Assembly (NCBI GenBank): GCA_963965975.1
Contig: OZ014411.1
Span: forward strand, 17,884,446-17,948,445
DNA from: Xestospongia bergquistia
Lineage: Eukaryota; Porifera; Demospongiae; Haplosclerida; Petrosiidae
Direction: 5' to 3'
DNA length: 64,000 bases
Of this stretch, positions 34,801 through 45,752 are shown piece by piece. How positions within the stretch are numbered: position 1 is the stretch's first letter; each line of letters begins with the position of its first letter. Under the pieces are notes generated by a model that ran no database searches, was not told the DNA's origin, and saw only the letters and a program-made list of their open reading frames with translations. The translations under genes and the position numbers were made by a program.

Positions 34801-36548
34801 TTATGTATCAATGTTGCAAGTTTTAATTTTCAGCCAACTTTAATTATCAATTAATGAACCAATACAGACAATATATCAAACAAAAATCATCAAAAATTAA
34901 CTATAAACAGATTTACTTATTCAATCAATGTAAGCTATTTTCATTATATAAATTGTAATACAAGATAAGATACTGAGAAGATTGATAAATACTACCATTA
35001 TTAATCCTTGCTGCTGACAGTGTGGGTGAGGCTTACAGTACCTGCTTTGTGCATGTGTGTGTGTATCTTTTTCTCTGTCTGTTAGCTGGCAATATAATTA
35101 GAACTACTCTAACTCAACAACAATATTTCTACAATACAAAACCAGATGGATAAACAACAAAACGTCCAGCACCAAAACTTGTTCTAGAGAAAAGGATGTC
35201 AATAAAAGACAAAGCCTGAAAATGAACCTTTAAAAGTCACAGGAAAGAAAAAAAATGTTTGCTCCAATTAAACTACTATGGGTACAAATATGTTTATCAC
35301 CAATTTCCGTATGGGAATTTTCGTAATAGTATTTCATTTTTAATGAAACCCTGGTGATGCTATGAATCAGAACCTCGAGAAAGCTTAGACTCTTAGCAAT
35401 CCCTTGAATGGTGGAAAGCTCACTCCATCAATTACAAGTACCTTAGCAAACTGGCAAAAAAGATTTTATGTATGACAGCCACAAGTGTCCCAAGTGAAAA
35501 GATTTTTAGTGCCGCTGGCAATATTGTATCAGAAAGGAGGTCTTGTCTGTCACCTGAGAATATTAATTATTTGGTTTTCTTGTACTAGAACAATAAATTG
35601 TTTTGATAGTTAAAAATAAATTTTGATAGTTAAATAAACTGTCATTGCTTTGAAGGTCCACCCACTAATAACTTGTTTATCGAAGTTATATATATATAAC
35701 GAGGTCTCAAAAGATATCAGTATGTCCTCGCAGAAACTTTGCAAATGCCAAAAAAGACCTCTGCCCATTAGATGGCAAATGCCAGTACAATATCATCTAC
35801 AATGCAAAAGTCGAAAACATGAGCAGAAAGGTCTACATAGGCCTAACAGAACACCCCTTCAAGCAGAGATATTCCAACCACATATAATCAATCAGGCACA
35901 AGAAATATGGAAACAGCACGGAACTATTGAAATATGTTTGGCAATTGAAGAAAGAAGGTGCGGAATTCAAAATTACCTGGTCAATAAACCAAAGAGCACA
36001 GGCCTACTCCAACAGAACAAAGTGGTGCAACCTTTGCCTAACTGAAAAACTCAATCATCAATGCTGACAAGACCACTACCCTGAACAAAGGTCCGAACTC
36101 GTCTCAAAGTGCTGACACGAAAACAAGTACTACAGTAGATTGGGAAATTTTTGCGTTACAAAAGTTTCATGTAAAAAATTTACATGTTAATAAATTTTTG
36201 AACATAAGAGGCGTGTATGAAATTTATTAACCCGATTTATTTCAATGTGTAATAATGTTCGTGTAATTTATTTTCGTACACCGTCCAATGTTCAAATTTT
36301 TTTAACAATGAAACTTTCCCAATCTATGATATTTAGCACATTTCTCCAGGGATAAGACATAGTTAACACCTCGATGCTATATAATCAACCTACAAACAAA
36401 GTAGCATTCAGTTGTCTGATGATCGCATAACACGTGAAACTCAGAGTAACAGCAACAAAGGGAGATCTGTTCTTTGCCCTTCAATTCTGGTATAACCCGC
36501 TCTGTCTAAACGATATCGAGCACTCTTCAACAGACCTAGATACTCTAG

Positions 36549-36614
<66 letters not shown>

Positions 36615-39600
36615 GTGCATGCATTTCTTGAGCTAAACAGACATTAATGGTTGTTAGTGCCTTCATCATTGACAAATAAATTGACAACATAGTAGGGCCC
36701 TTCTAAAATGTGGTGACCCAAGGGAAATAACCATGATTGCCCACCCCTCTCAGTGGGCCTGGCTACTCCGATCATAAACCTGAAAGAGGGGGAGCCTCAA
36801 CATACTTCCAGAGAGGTAGCAGTGATTGCCACCACTTTCACACATTTTCAAAGGAACCAGAACAACTTTCAGATCAAAACCTAATGTACAATGTAGTACA
36901 AGTACCTCAGTGTTACTCTTTAAAAGAAAGTCCAAAAGGTACATTGGTCAATCATATTGCATGCATGGGTATGGTACCAATAGTTTTAAATCACAAAGTA
37001 GCAGGAAGGCTATAGTACTTTCAAAAAATTGGAAAGTAATCACAAAGGATTAATAGGTCCTTAATATAGTACAGGGTTATTTCTTGGACATCATACAGGA
37101 ACCACATCAATGGTGGACATTTCATCAACCACACTATTCCCTTAAGCTACACCAGCTCATCTTAGTGGAGGTCAGGAAACTCTTACAGAAAGAGTCAATA
37201 ACTGCAATGGAATCAAGCTTCCAGATTGGGTTCCAATTGAACCTATTTCTAGTCCCAAAAAAGATGGAGGTCTGAGGCCAGTTATCAATCTAAAGGACTT
37301 GAACCATCACATTTAACTGGTGGTTCTTGGTGTAATTTTCATCATCATGACATGACACATAGTTATGTCAACATACTGATGTCATATTATGATGACATCA
37401 ACTAAACCATACATTCACACTACTAGGGCTGGTCGATACATCAATATTATTGACATATTGAGCTTTTGCAAGCACTCAATACCCATTATCGATCAATTAT
37501 AAATTGTCAAGAATTATTGCTTATTCAATAGTTATCATTTTACTGGCGATACCGCACATGCGCATTATCTACACGTGACCCTGCACAACACCCACACACT
37601 TTATCAATATGGCTGAGACTGAGAGTAATGTTTTTGATGATGTTGAGCTTGGTGCTGTTGACAAGCTTGACAAGACAACCAAACCAATTGAACCCCATTG
37701 TGATGGTGAAACTAATCATGACATAAACCTGTTAAAAATTCCTAGCAGGAAGGCACTCGTCTGGAAATACTTCAGATTTTCGTCACTTACCAATAAACAC
37801 ATGCCCGTGTGTTCATTATGCTACAAAGAAGTGTTAGCGAAGAACTTAAACACATCAAATCTATATAGCCATCTAAAGTACAAGCATCCTACAGAATATT
37901 TAGAAGTTAAGCCTCAGTTTAAACGCTTACCTTCAACATTGAGCGATAGTTCAAGTTCAACAAGTCAAGCCTCGATTGTTGATGCGTTTGAGAAGTGTAA
38001 GGTTCTTAGTACCACCTCTAAAGAGCATAAAGAGTTAACTGATGCTGTTACACGCTGCTTGCCAAAGGATGGTCTCCCTATTTATACAGTAGAAAAGAAG
38101 GGATTTGTTGAAATGCTTCATTGTTTTAATCCATAATACTGCCTATCCAGTCGTCATCATTTTTCTCGTGTTGCTATACCTACCTTGTACATAGCTACAA
38201 AAGAAAGGGTACAGGCGGAGCTTGACTGTAACATGGAGTTCTTTTCCGCTACAACTGACTTGTGGAGCTCAGCTACAATGCAAACTTACATTAATTATTC
38301 TATTCATTTTATTGATCAGAGCTGGGTGTTGAAAAGCTACTGTCTTCAGACTCATTTTATTCCTGAGGACCACACTAGCTAGATGGAGTCTTAATCCAAG
38401 TTGCTATAACAACAGGCAATGGTACTAATATTAAATTAGTTGTTGCACTGGAATCGATTAAGCTGTTTTGGACATAATTTAGACTTATTTGTCAAAAAGG
38501 GACTTGAAGATCCCAGGATTGCTTGAGTTTTAAGTGTTTGTCATAAAGTTGTCTCTGCTTTCTCTCACAGCTGGAAACGAAGGAAGGAGCTAGAAGCAAT
38601 TCAAGTTACCTAGTCAACTACTCATTAGAGATTGTAAAACACGGTGGGGGTCTTCTCTTGCAATGATTGACCGGGTACTAGAACAACAAGATGTCATTAA
38701 AATAGTCCTTTCAGCTGATCGTACTGCTTCACATTTGATGTTTACCTGGCAAGATTTAGATGTTTTATCTTCAGTGTCTCTGTAGTCCGTCCATTACACC
38801 AGATGACAGATTGGCTGTCAAGCAAGCAGTACATTACTGTTTCTGTCGTCAAGCCTCTACTTAACCACATTCTTTCAAAGGTTCTTCTTAAGAACAAGGA
38901 AGACACTATTTTTTTCTAAAGAAATGAAGATTAGAATGAAAGAGAAGTTAAATTCTTATTATGCAGAAGAGAGTGTTACTCTATTACTTGGTGTATGTTC
39001 ATTCATGGATCCCCGATTTATGCTGTCTTCATCTAAAGTTTCTGATAATGAACAATCAGAACAAATCCTTACAAAGGTAAACTGTCTTTGCTGTGTACTG
39101 GTGACAACAGCTCAGAAGATTGTGATGATCCAGGAAGTAGACTATCAGTTCAACTGCCTCCCCTATGGTCTCTCATCAGCTCCATGGGTTTTTACCAAGA
39201 CCCTCAAAGACAATGTGGCTGGTGTTTTCGGGGAGGAACATCTATAATGTGGCTCAACACCTCCAAGGAGTCCTGAACAAACTTGCAGACTCTGAGTTGT
39301 AGACCATGATCAACCAACCAGATGATTGCAACGTATGCATTTTCAGGATTGGTCGGCTTGGAAAAAGTATGTAAATCCCCCTTGGTGCCTGATAGGTAAG
39401 TACAAAGACAACAGGCATGTCTACTGTTGATAGCCCCAGTATGGAAGTCCCAAACATAGTATCCAGTTCCTCTAAACATGCTAATAGATCATCCCTACTC
39501 GATCCAAGTGGACATTCAAAGGATCACCAATCAGGAAATATCCATGCCAACACCTCCACTAGCCATATGGCATATCTCAGGGATAAGTAAAGAACCCAGA

Positions 39601-42600
39601 ACTTATCACACTGGAACCTACCTTAATTATGCTCAAGTCATGAAGGTCAAAGACAAACAGGTCTTATGACTCTCCCTTCGGGAGGTTGCTTATCTGGTAC
39701 AATAGATAGGTGCAGTTCCCTTTTGGGCCCTGTGATTGATGTAGTGAATTGCCTTGGCCATCTTCACAGTGAAAGCTTCAAATACAATATGATTAATGCC
39801 TATTGCTCAGCTATATCATCAGTACATCAGAAGGTGGATGGTATAGTGTTAGACAATACCCAATGATCACCAGATTATTAAAGGGATCCTTAATGACAGG
39901 CATCCCCTTTCAAAATACACTCACCTATGGAATATGCAACTAGTTCTAGAATACACCTCACTAGGGGAAAAGATGAGCTATCATCTGACATGGAAGGCAG
40001 CCAAGTTAATAGCTCTCACCCTACCCATCAAGGTTAGCCAATCTGTCTAGTCTAGAAGTCACATGAACACAGTACAAGCCTAATTGTGTAATATTCCTTG
40101 CCAATACTCTTGCAAAATAGTCTCGTTAGAGTAGGAAAACATCTGGTTTCTTTTTCCTTTCATTACAGATTATGCTCTTCTCTGTCCCATCATAACCCTT
40201 AAGCAATACGAAGCATGGACACAAGATCTTCCACATAAAGAAAGTCATCTCTTTATTGTTACCAATCTCACAAACAAATGGCTTCATGTTCTATTGCAAA
40301 TTGGCTGAAAACTCTCCTAGAAGAAGCAGGTCTGGGTGGACACATCTATCTTTAACACCCATTCAGTGAAGGAAGCCTTGGCTGCAAACTTGAGAATAAC
40401 AACTAATGACAGCACAAAGGATCCAGACTAAAGCTCAAAATTAGTTGTTCAGAAATTCTATTATAAGCTCTTCTGAGAACCTGTCCTATGGCAAAGCAGT
40501 ACTATCAGATCAAAATTCAACTTTATCCTAGCTACAAAAAACAAGATTGATATGTGAGACTGAGCCTTCTGAAATATAATTTTAAAATGGCTCAAACCAG
40601 ATCAGTGGTGGCAAACTATTCAGGAGGTGAAGTCGAATGTGTATCAACAGTCCCTCCTATTCTTATCCAATTATGATAATAATTAGTGCTGGGACAAAAT
40701 ATCAATATGTTTACAAGTCGATATCTGCAACGATACTGTTTACATTGATATCAATACATCACTTTTGTAATATTGCGCATGCACACTAATCTTTGAGTAG
40801 ATATTAAAAGGAATGCTAAAATAGCCAAGCACATGGTCGAAGAAGATGGCACATGGCACAACAGCAGCTGTGAGTAGTGTGAAAATTGAAAAGAATAAGA
40901 GAGGTTACAGCAAGTTATGGGACTATTTCAGTTTGTTAGTAGATTCCGAAAAGAAGTTGTTTGTAACATATGTAGGTCGTATCCCCATACACTGGCAATA
41001 TGACAAATTTAGCAACACATCTGAAACAACATCATTCATCCAAGTTTTCAATTTACCTAAAGGACTCTGGCAAGTCAACAAATTCAGGAGCTATGCAACA
41101 AGTGTCACTTGAGGCCAGTATCACTCAATCGCAACCCCTATCCAGGTCTAGCAACCGTTACAAAGAACTAGTAAGTAGTGTCAGTATTTTCATTGCCAAA
41201 GATATGCATCCCTTGTCGGTGGTTGAAGGCGATGGATTTAAGTCTTTGATGAAGTTGGCTGGGCCGCACTTGCTATACCGTCAAGAAAATACTTTTCGCA
41301 GTCCATTATCCCTTCTCTATACCTTCAGTTGAGAACTAAAATCAAGACCAGTTTAAGACAGGCAGAATATTGTTCATTTACAACTGACCTGTGGACTGCA
41401 AAATACCAGAATCATAGTTACATCAGCCTCATTTGCCACTTCATTGATCAGGAATGGGAGCTACATAGTTACTGCCTGGAAACATGTGAGCTTCCTATTG
41501 ATCTCACTGCTGAAAACGTAGCTGCTGAGCTCTCTCAGCTATTGACAGACTGGAATATTAGAGAAAAACTAACTGGGTGTACCAGTTACAATGGGAGAAA
41601 TATTGTCAATGCCATGGAAAAGCTAGATCTTCTCAACTTCCTTTGCTTTGGTCATACACTTCAACTTTCAGTGATCACTTGATATACTTGCTGTATCAAA
41701 GATGTTGAGCCGTGTAAGAAGACTAGTCAACCCTTTTCATAAATCTACAAAATCTACTTATAAGTTAGTAGAGAAACAGCAGTTATTAGATCTATCCCAA
41801 CACAAACTCAAAAGTGACTGCCTCACTCAATGGAGAAGTACATACAATATGCTGGAGAGGCTGTTGGAGCAACAACAAGCTGTGTGTGCAGTGTTGTTGG
41901 AAAGCGAAAAACGTGATGTGAGGCTACTCATGCCATCTAGTGAGGAGTTTACAGTGGTACAAGAAGTAAATGAAATTCTTAAAACGTTCCATTTTGCTAC
42001 TGAAATTATCAGTGCAGAGAAGTACCCAACGATCCATCCTCTTATCCACAAACTGCTCTCAGTGATACTACATTGGTTAAGTCAATCAAGGCCGCAGTTT
42101 CAGCAGATCTTAAAGAAAGGTACTAAATGTTGGATCTTCAGAAAGTAATGAAAATTGGAACATATTTAGATCCACGTTTTAAGAAGCTCACTTACCTTGG
42201 GGATATTTCACGGTCAAGTGTCAGGTTAGAGGCAAAAGATGAATTAATGGCCATTATCAAGGAGGATCATGAGAGACTCACCAGAGTTGAGTCAGTTGAC
42301 TCAATGGACTCAGTACTCTGTCTCTACAGCTCCACTTTCTAAGAAAAAGAAGCTTGCTTGCTTACTTGGTGATATTCTTGAAACCTCTGTTCAGTGTTAT
42401 AATCATACAGAAGATGAGATAGCTGAAGCAGAGCTGCGATGCTATGAATCAGAACCTCGAGAAAGCTTAGACTCTCAGCAATCCCTTGAATGGTGGAAAG
42501 CTCACTCCATCAATTACAAGTACCTTAGCAAACTGGCAAAAAAGATTTTATGTATGACAGCCATGAGTGTCCCAAGTGAAAGGATTTTTAGTGCCGCTGG

Positions 42601-44045
42601 CAATATTGTATCAGAAAGGAGGCCTTCTCTGTCACCTGAGAATATTAATCGTTTGGTTTTCTTGTACTAGAACAATAAATTGTTTTGATAGTTAAAAATA
42701 AATTTTGATAGTTAAATAAATTGTAATTGCTTTGAAGATCCACCCACTAATAACTGCTTTATTTATTGGCTCCACCCATTACGATATATTGCAATATTAT
42801 TATTACACAATAAATCAATGCAAAAAATTGCCATATTGTCCCAGCACTAATAATAATGTATTGACAGTTCTGTTATTGGGTTAACAGAAGGACATTTAAC
42901 ATTGTATAAATATTCGACAGTATCCTTGAATCTGAAATATATCTGCTAATCAGAAGGCTAATCAAAAGGTATGGAAAGTATGGCTGGTATTTATAGGGAA
43001 GTAAAGACACTCCTATGGGAATAAACCAAATTATGACCTTTGCAATAAGGGACCAGTTCCATGAAACATCTGTGACCTCATTTGTGACCACTGTTAAAAC
43101 ATTTCAAAACAGTCTTGTATACATACAGTTACTATATATGCACAACTATTCTGTATGTATACAAAACTGTTTTTTAAGATGTTTTAAGTGGGTTGTTTTA
43201 CAAATCAGGTCACAAATGTTTTAATAGAGTGATTATCACTGATTACAAATCAGGTCACAATTGAATCTGTAAATTAAGCTGTTCAGACTAAGAGAACTGG
43301 CCAAACATTGTTGACATATTCAATTTCACCTTCTTCATATAATTCTGAATAGCTTAGAACCACTGATGTGGTCTGAGCTATTGTTGAATTATTAACCATA
43401 ATGACTATGGATTGGTTAAATCAACCAATCAATTTTTACAGTAATATATAATCTTGCATGTGTCCTATATATATATATATATAATAGCAAGGTATTATGA
43501 TAGTTGACTAATAATCTCATTACTCTTTCTTATTCTATTATAGTAATGAGCTATTATACTAGACTAAGAAACAATGTACTTGTGAATATTACCTCAATGC
43601 CTCTCTGAATTCTTAATTTTTCTCTCACATTTGCTGTGAATGCAGCTACAGCACAAGGTCCCACATGAAAATATGACAGAACTGTTGGCACTATACATGA
43701 TAAAATACAACATGTTGTCTCATCTTCACCAACTGCTTTAGCTATTTCTCCAATAGCAAAACAATAGCACCAATATGAATAGCAACCTATAAGTCAAAAA
43801 TCAGATGTAAACGTCGCGAGGATTTGATGTAAGAAGACAAAATATGTACATACACATAGATATACAGTTTGTCATTACTGTCACTCCCACATTGAAGCTT
43901 TGCTGTCATGTTACAAATGACGTCTATATTGCTACATTATGTAATGGAGGCTTGTTATATATTTTTAATTAATATGTAGTAACTTACAAACTGCCCAGTC
44001 TTGATAGCAGCCATACAGAGAATATTTAAAGTCACCATCAGCCAT
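31895..44045 (-). CDS. PLAC8 / cornifelin-family small Cys-rich protein
   Basis: Four minus-strand exons: 43988-44045 (ATG at 44045), 43593-43786, 33175-33243 and 31895-31948. All have GT/AG borders and consistent phase, giving 124 residues. Exons 1-2 encode DFKYSLYGCYQDWAVCCYSY followed by GEIAKAVGEDETTCCILSC and an Arg/Lys-Ile-Arg segment (VREKLRIQRGIE). Exon 3 continues with GTFLKDFALSFFCNFCTVTQ, the second Cys cluster, and exon 4 ends with EIRDTRDVPEAEKLLHE. Cys spacing and the R-x-x-I-x-G then D-x-x-x-x-x-C-x-x-C-x-x-x-Q-x-x-R-E-I pattern are those of the PLAC8 domain. Length fits the family (about 110-160). Members act at membranes, in plants on cell size and metal resistance; the role here is unknown. 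Intron 2 is 10.3 kb and packed with transposons. Confidence 0.88.
35231..35340. repeat. Dispersed repeat, copy 1
   Basis: About 110 bp, including aaactactatgggtacaaa, match 45371-45485 with scattered differences in the same orientation. No coding potential. The shared unit marks an interspersed repeat family of unknown type. Confidence 0.75.
35356..35688 (+). pseudogene. hAT transposase 3' fragment
   Basis: This stretch is almost identical to 42436-42760 of the hAT element at 40684-42849, with only a handful of substitutions. It encodes the C-terminal dimerisation region (AKKILCMTATSVPSEKIFSA, then SPENINYLVFLY). It starts abruptly mid-gene, so it is a 5'-truncated copy abutting Penelope-like sequence on its right. 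Confidence 0.85.
35700..36550 (+). mobile_element. Penelope-like retroelement 3' part (GIY-YIG endonuclease and tail)
   Basis: A plus-strand frame from about 35772 encodes a Cys knuckle CPLDGKCQYNIIYNAKV and then KVYIGLTEHPFKQRYSNH, the GIY-YIG endonuclease signature (here xIY...YIG) typical of Penelope-like elements, then an in-frame stop, NSTELLKYVWQLKKEG and TKWCNLCLTEK. The reverse transcriptase is absent, so the copy is 5'-truncated, and stops at about 35885 and 36050 mark decay. The tail (36360-36550) carries a hammerhead-like motif and runs into a TA microsatellite, a usual landing site for these elements. Confidence 0.75.
36411..36453 (+). ncRNA. Hammerhead ribozyme-like motif in Penelope-like tail
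   Basis: GTTGT (36411-36415) pairs with ACAGC (36449-36453) to give stem I with one G-U wobble. CTGATGA (36416-36422) and GAAA (36436-36439) form the core, stem II is weak (two pairs plus a C-A mismatch) and stem III is ACU/AGU. The cleavage triplet is GUA, ending at 36448. It is homologous to the pair in the 30360-30535 palindrome but less well paired, so it may be inactive. Confidence 0.55.
36552..36614. repeat. (TA)n microsatellite
   Basis: About 60 bp of TA repeat directly after the Penelope-like tail. Short Ile/Tyr reading frames across it on both strands are artefacts. Confidence 0.95.
36720..40600 (+). mobile_element. DIRS-type tyrosine-recombinase retroelement, broken and interrupted by a hAT
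   Basis: Pieces in correct DIRS order on the plus strand: upstream region and RT start (37055-37310; QEPHQWWTFHQPHYSLK, FLVPKKMEV...); RT core after the interruption (about 39125-39240; EVDYQFNCLPYGLSSAPWVF); the RNase H/methylase-like end (about 39355-39500; NPPWCLIGKY, LIDHPYSIQVD); and the tyrosine recombinase (about 39500-40480; PTPPLAIWHISGISKE, INAYCSAISSVHQKVDG, then a HSVKEA segment where active relatives have a His-Ser-Val-Arg box). Many stops, frameshifts and an internal deletion after 39240 show it is inactive. The interval 37310-39080 is occupied by a hAT element. Such elements replicate by reverse transcription and integrate through the recombinase. Confidence 0.75.
37430..39077 (+). 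mobile_element. Degenerate hAT DNA transposon nested in the DIRS element
   Basis: It starts with a TAGGGCTGG-type terminus resembling the TAGTGCTGG end of the hAT at 40684. An ATG at 37609 opens a 175-codon frame with a BED zinc finger (SRKALVWKYF, CSLC, then HLKYKH) and a downstream segment DAVTRCLPKDGLPIYTVEKK. Separate frames at 38185-38382 (ATTDLWSSATMQTYINYSIH) and 38924-39070 (SFMDPRFML) carry later parts of the transposase, with stops between. The 3' end and dimerisation domain are missing, and DIRS sequence resumes near 39080-39120. Confidence 0.75.
40684..42849 (+). mobile_element. hAT DNA transposon with intact ends and 8-bp target duplication
   Basis: It begins TAGTGCTGGGACAAAATATC and ends with the inverse (ATATTGTCCCAGCACTA). 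It is flanked on both sides by the same 8 bp, ATAATAAT (40676-40683 and 42850-42857), the target-site length expected for hAT. Length is 2166 bp. The transposase gene is plus-strand but broken into several frames: a damaged BED region (about 40846-41112), then 41000-41332, 41329-41682 (FTTDLWTAKYQNHSYISLIC), 41702-42148, 42127-42342 (GTYLDPRFKKL) and 42269-42670 (dimerisation region ending SPENINRLVFLY). Ends look usable, but the protein is not encoded in one piece. Confidence 0.9.
43079..43218. repeat. 140-bp foldback repeat
   Basis: catttgtgacc at the left end is mirrored by ggtcacaaatg at the right, and an inner pair (gtatacatacag / ctgtatgtatac) lies nearer the centre. It could be a small non-autonomous element. 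A further aggtcacaa lies at about 43252. Confidence 0.6.
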
Positions 44046-45370
44046 TTTTTAAAACTCTTACTTTTTTAAAACTCTTACTAACGAATATAAATTTTATTTC
44101 TTACTATGTGTAATTACAATGATTATGATATACGCTACAATTACGGTAGCAGAAAAGCGCTAGATTTCCGGACTATTTGAACATAGGAGGTTAACTTAGG
44201 CGCAGGTTAAGCATCTACAACTTCACTATTCCAGGTGTATTATGAAGTGCTATATTTGATTACACTCTCGGTTTCCAGTATTCTCAATGTTGAAGAAAAC
44301 TTTTAGTGCACTTTAAAGCTCAACACATAGTGAGAGTTTAAATGCCTTGAATCAGTTTCTTTAAGCTAAGGGTTGTAAGTAACAGTACATGATGTGACTA
44401 ACGAGACAACATAGCCTAAACAAAGTAAATAGCACACCATATTTATATCTTTTTAGACTTAGTACTTTGTAGTGATGTCATGTTATAGTTACAAAAATAG
44501 AATCACTAATTTAATATACTTGTCAACTTTATTGAATTTCAAAAAATTCTTTTAAAACTGTAAATAAATTAAAAACATGAACAAAATGAACAGCAAATTA
44601 AAATAGGTAAAGATTATAGTTCTTACATTGATTGACAAATGATTGTAGATCAATGCTACAATATCAATGACTATGTGGTTATCTATTCACGAGCCATGGC
44701 CTGATCATTTGGACTTGCAATTTCTTCTGGGTTGCATATGTAAAACATAAAACAGGTAGGGTTGTATGCAACTATAATTTAAGATATTTCATAATGATGA
44801 CACTCATTAATATGTTTACCCAGCTTTTTGGGCAAGCGTACTCAACTGACAGCAATACACACAGATGCATTATTTAAAACATTTCCCTGATCAGGGAATA
44901 TTTCATAATACCAGAGATTGGACAGACAATTCCCATCATTTCCATTAAGATTTCTGATGTTTTCTCTCAAGTTAGTTCTGTTTCCAATATACCCAATTGA
45001 ATGAAAGGAGAGTGCTGTCTGGGATTCAATTGGTAATGTGTATCTTTGTGGATGTCATATAGATTTATCAGTACCATGGGAAATGTGGAATATAAGTCAG
45101 TCTGACTAGTATCTTGATAGATAAATAATACTTTCGTAAGTCACAGTAATAATTAACATTCATTATAAATTATATATATGTCATTGGGAAAACCATACAT
45201 GTTGCACTATTATTTATTAAAGATTCAAAAATGTATTTTGGTGTCAAATGTTTGAAAGGGACCATGAGAAAGAGATTGATACTATTTCAACTGAACTAAT
45301 CAATGTTGTTCTAAAGAAAAGGCTATCAGCAGTTCTAGAAGAGAAAGCTTGAAATGTCAACATGACTTTT

Positions 45371-45485
45371 CAAAAAAGTCACACAAAAAAACAGAAAGTG
45401 TTGGCTCCAATAAAACTACTATGGGTACAAAATATGTTTATCTACAATTTCTACATGGAAATTTTCATTAAAATATTTCAATTTG
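45371..45485. repeat. Dispersed repeat, copy 2
   Basis: Same family as 35231-35340, in the same orientation, sharing aaactactatgggtacaaa and flanking sequence. No coding potential seen. Confidence 0.75.
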
Positions 45486-45570
45486 ACTGTACTTATCAGA
45501 ACCTCATTATGTATTATTATGAGAATTTCAAATTTCCCAGATTTTCTTAGTTTGTTTAATACCCTAATTT

Positions 45571-45654
45571 GCACGGTTTTGATCTGACTCTATACAATGT
45601 AATTTTTTGTCTGCACTGTTTTGATTTGACTCTATACAATGTAATTTGCTGTCC
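45571..45654. repeat. Two-copy ~42-bp tandem repeat
   Basis: Two adjacent copies contain gactctatacaatgtaattt preceded by gttttgat, separated by about 42 bp. Confidence 0.8.
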
Positions 45655-45752
45655 ATTTTAAAAATGAATCTTAATAATAAAATTAATAAGAATTTAAACA
45701 GCTTAAAAATAATTATAATGATCAAAACTAGCTACAAAACAAAACATTTTGT

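Larger units (their letters stand above)
33244..43592. other. Transposon-filled 10.3-kb intron of the PLAC8 gene
   Basis: This is the interval between PLAC8 exons 2 and 3. The first ~2 kb (33244-35230) are AT-rich with nothing recognisable. From 35231 on it is a stack of repeat fragments: a dispersed repeat, a hAT 3' scrap, a Penelope-like tail, a TA microsatellite, a DIRS-type element interrupted by one hAT and another hAT, and a foldback repeat. Each is listed separately. Confidence 0.8.
44046..45752. other. Spacer between PLAC8 start and first elongase
   Basis: It must contain the PLAC8 promoter and the 3' UTR of the elongase. A short duplication of ttttaaaactcttac lies right upstream of the PLAC8 ATG. 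A dispersed repeat copy (45371-45485) and a two-copy tandem repeat (45571-45654) are listed separately. No gene is evident in the rest. Confidence 0.6.

Noticed and set aside
36434..36690. Reading frames on both strands with long Ile-Tyr runs
   Set aside because: They translate the TA microsatellite next to the Penelope-like tail.
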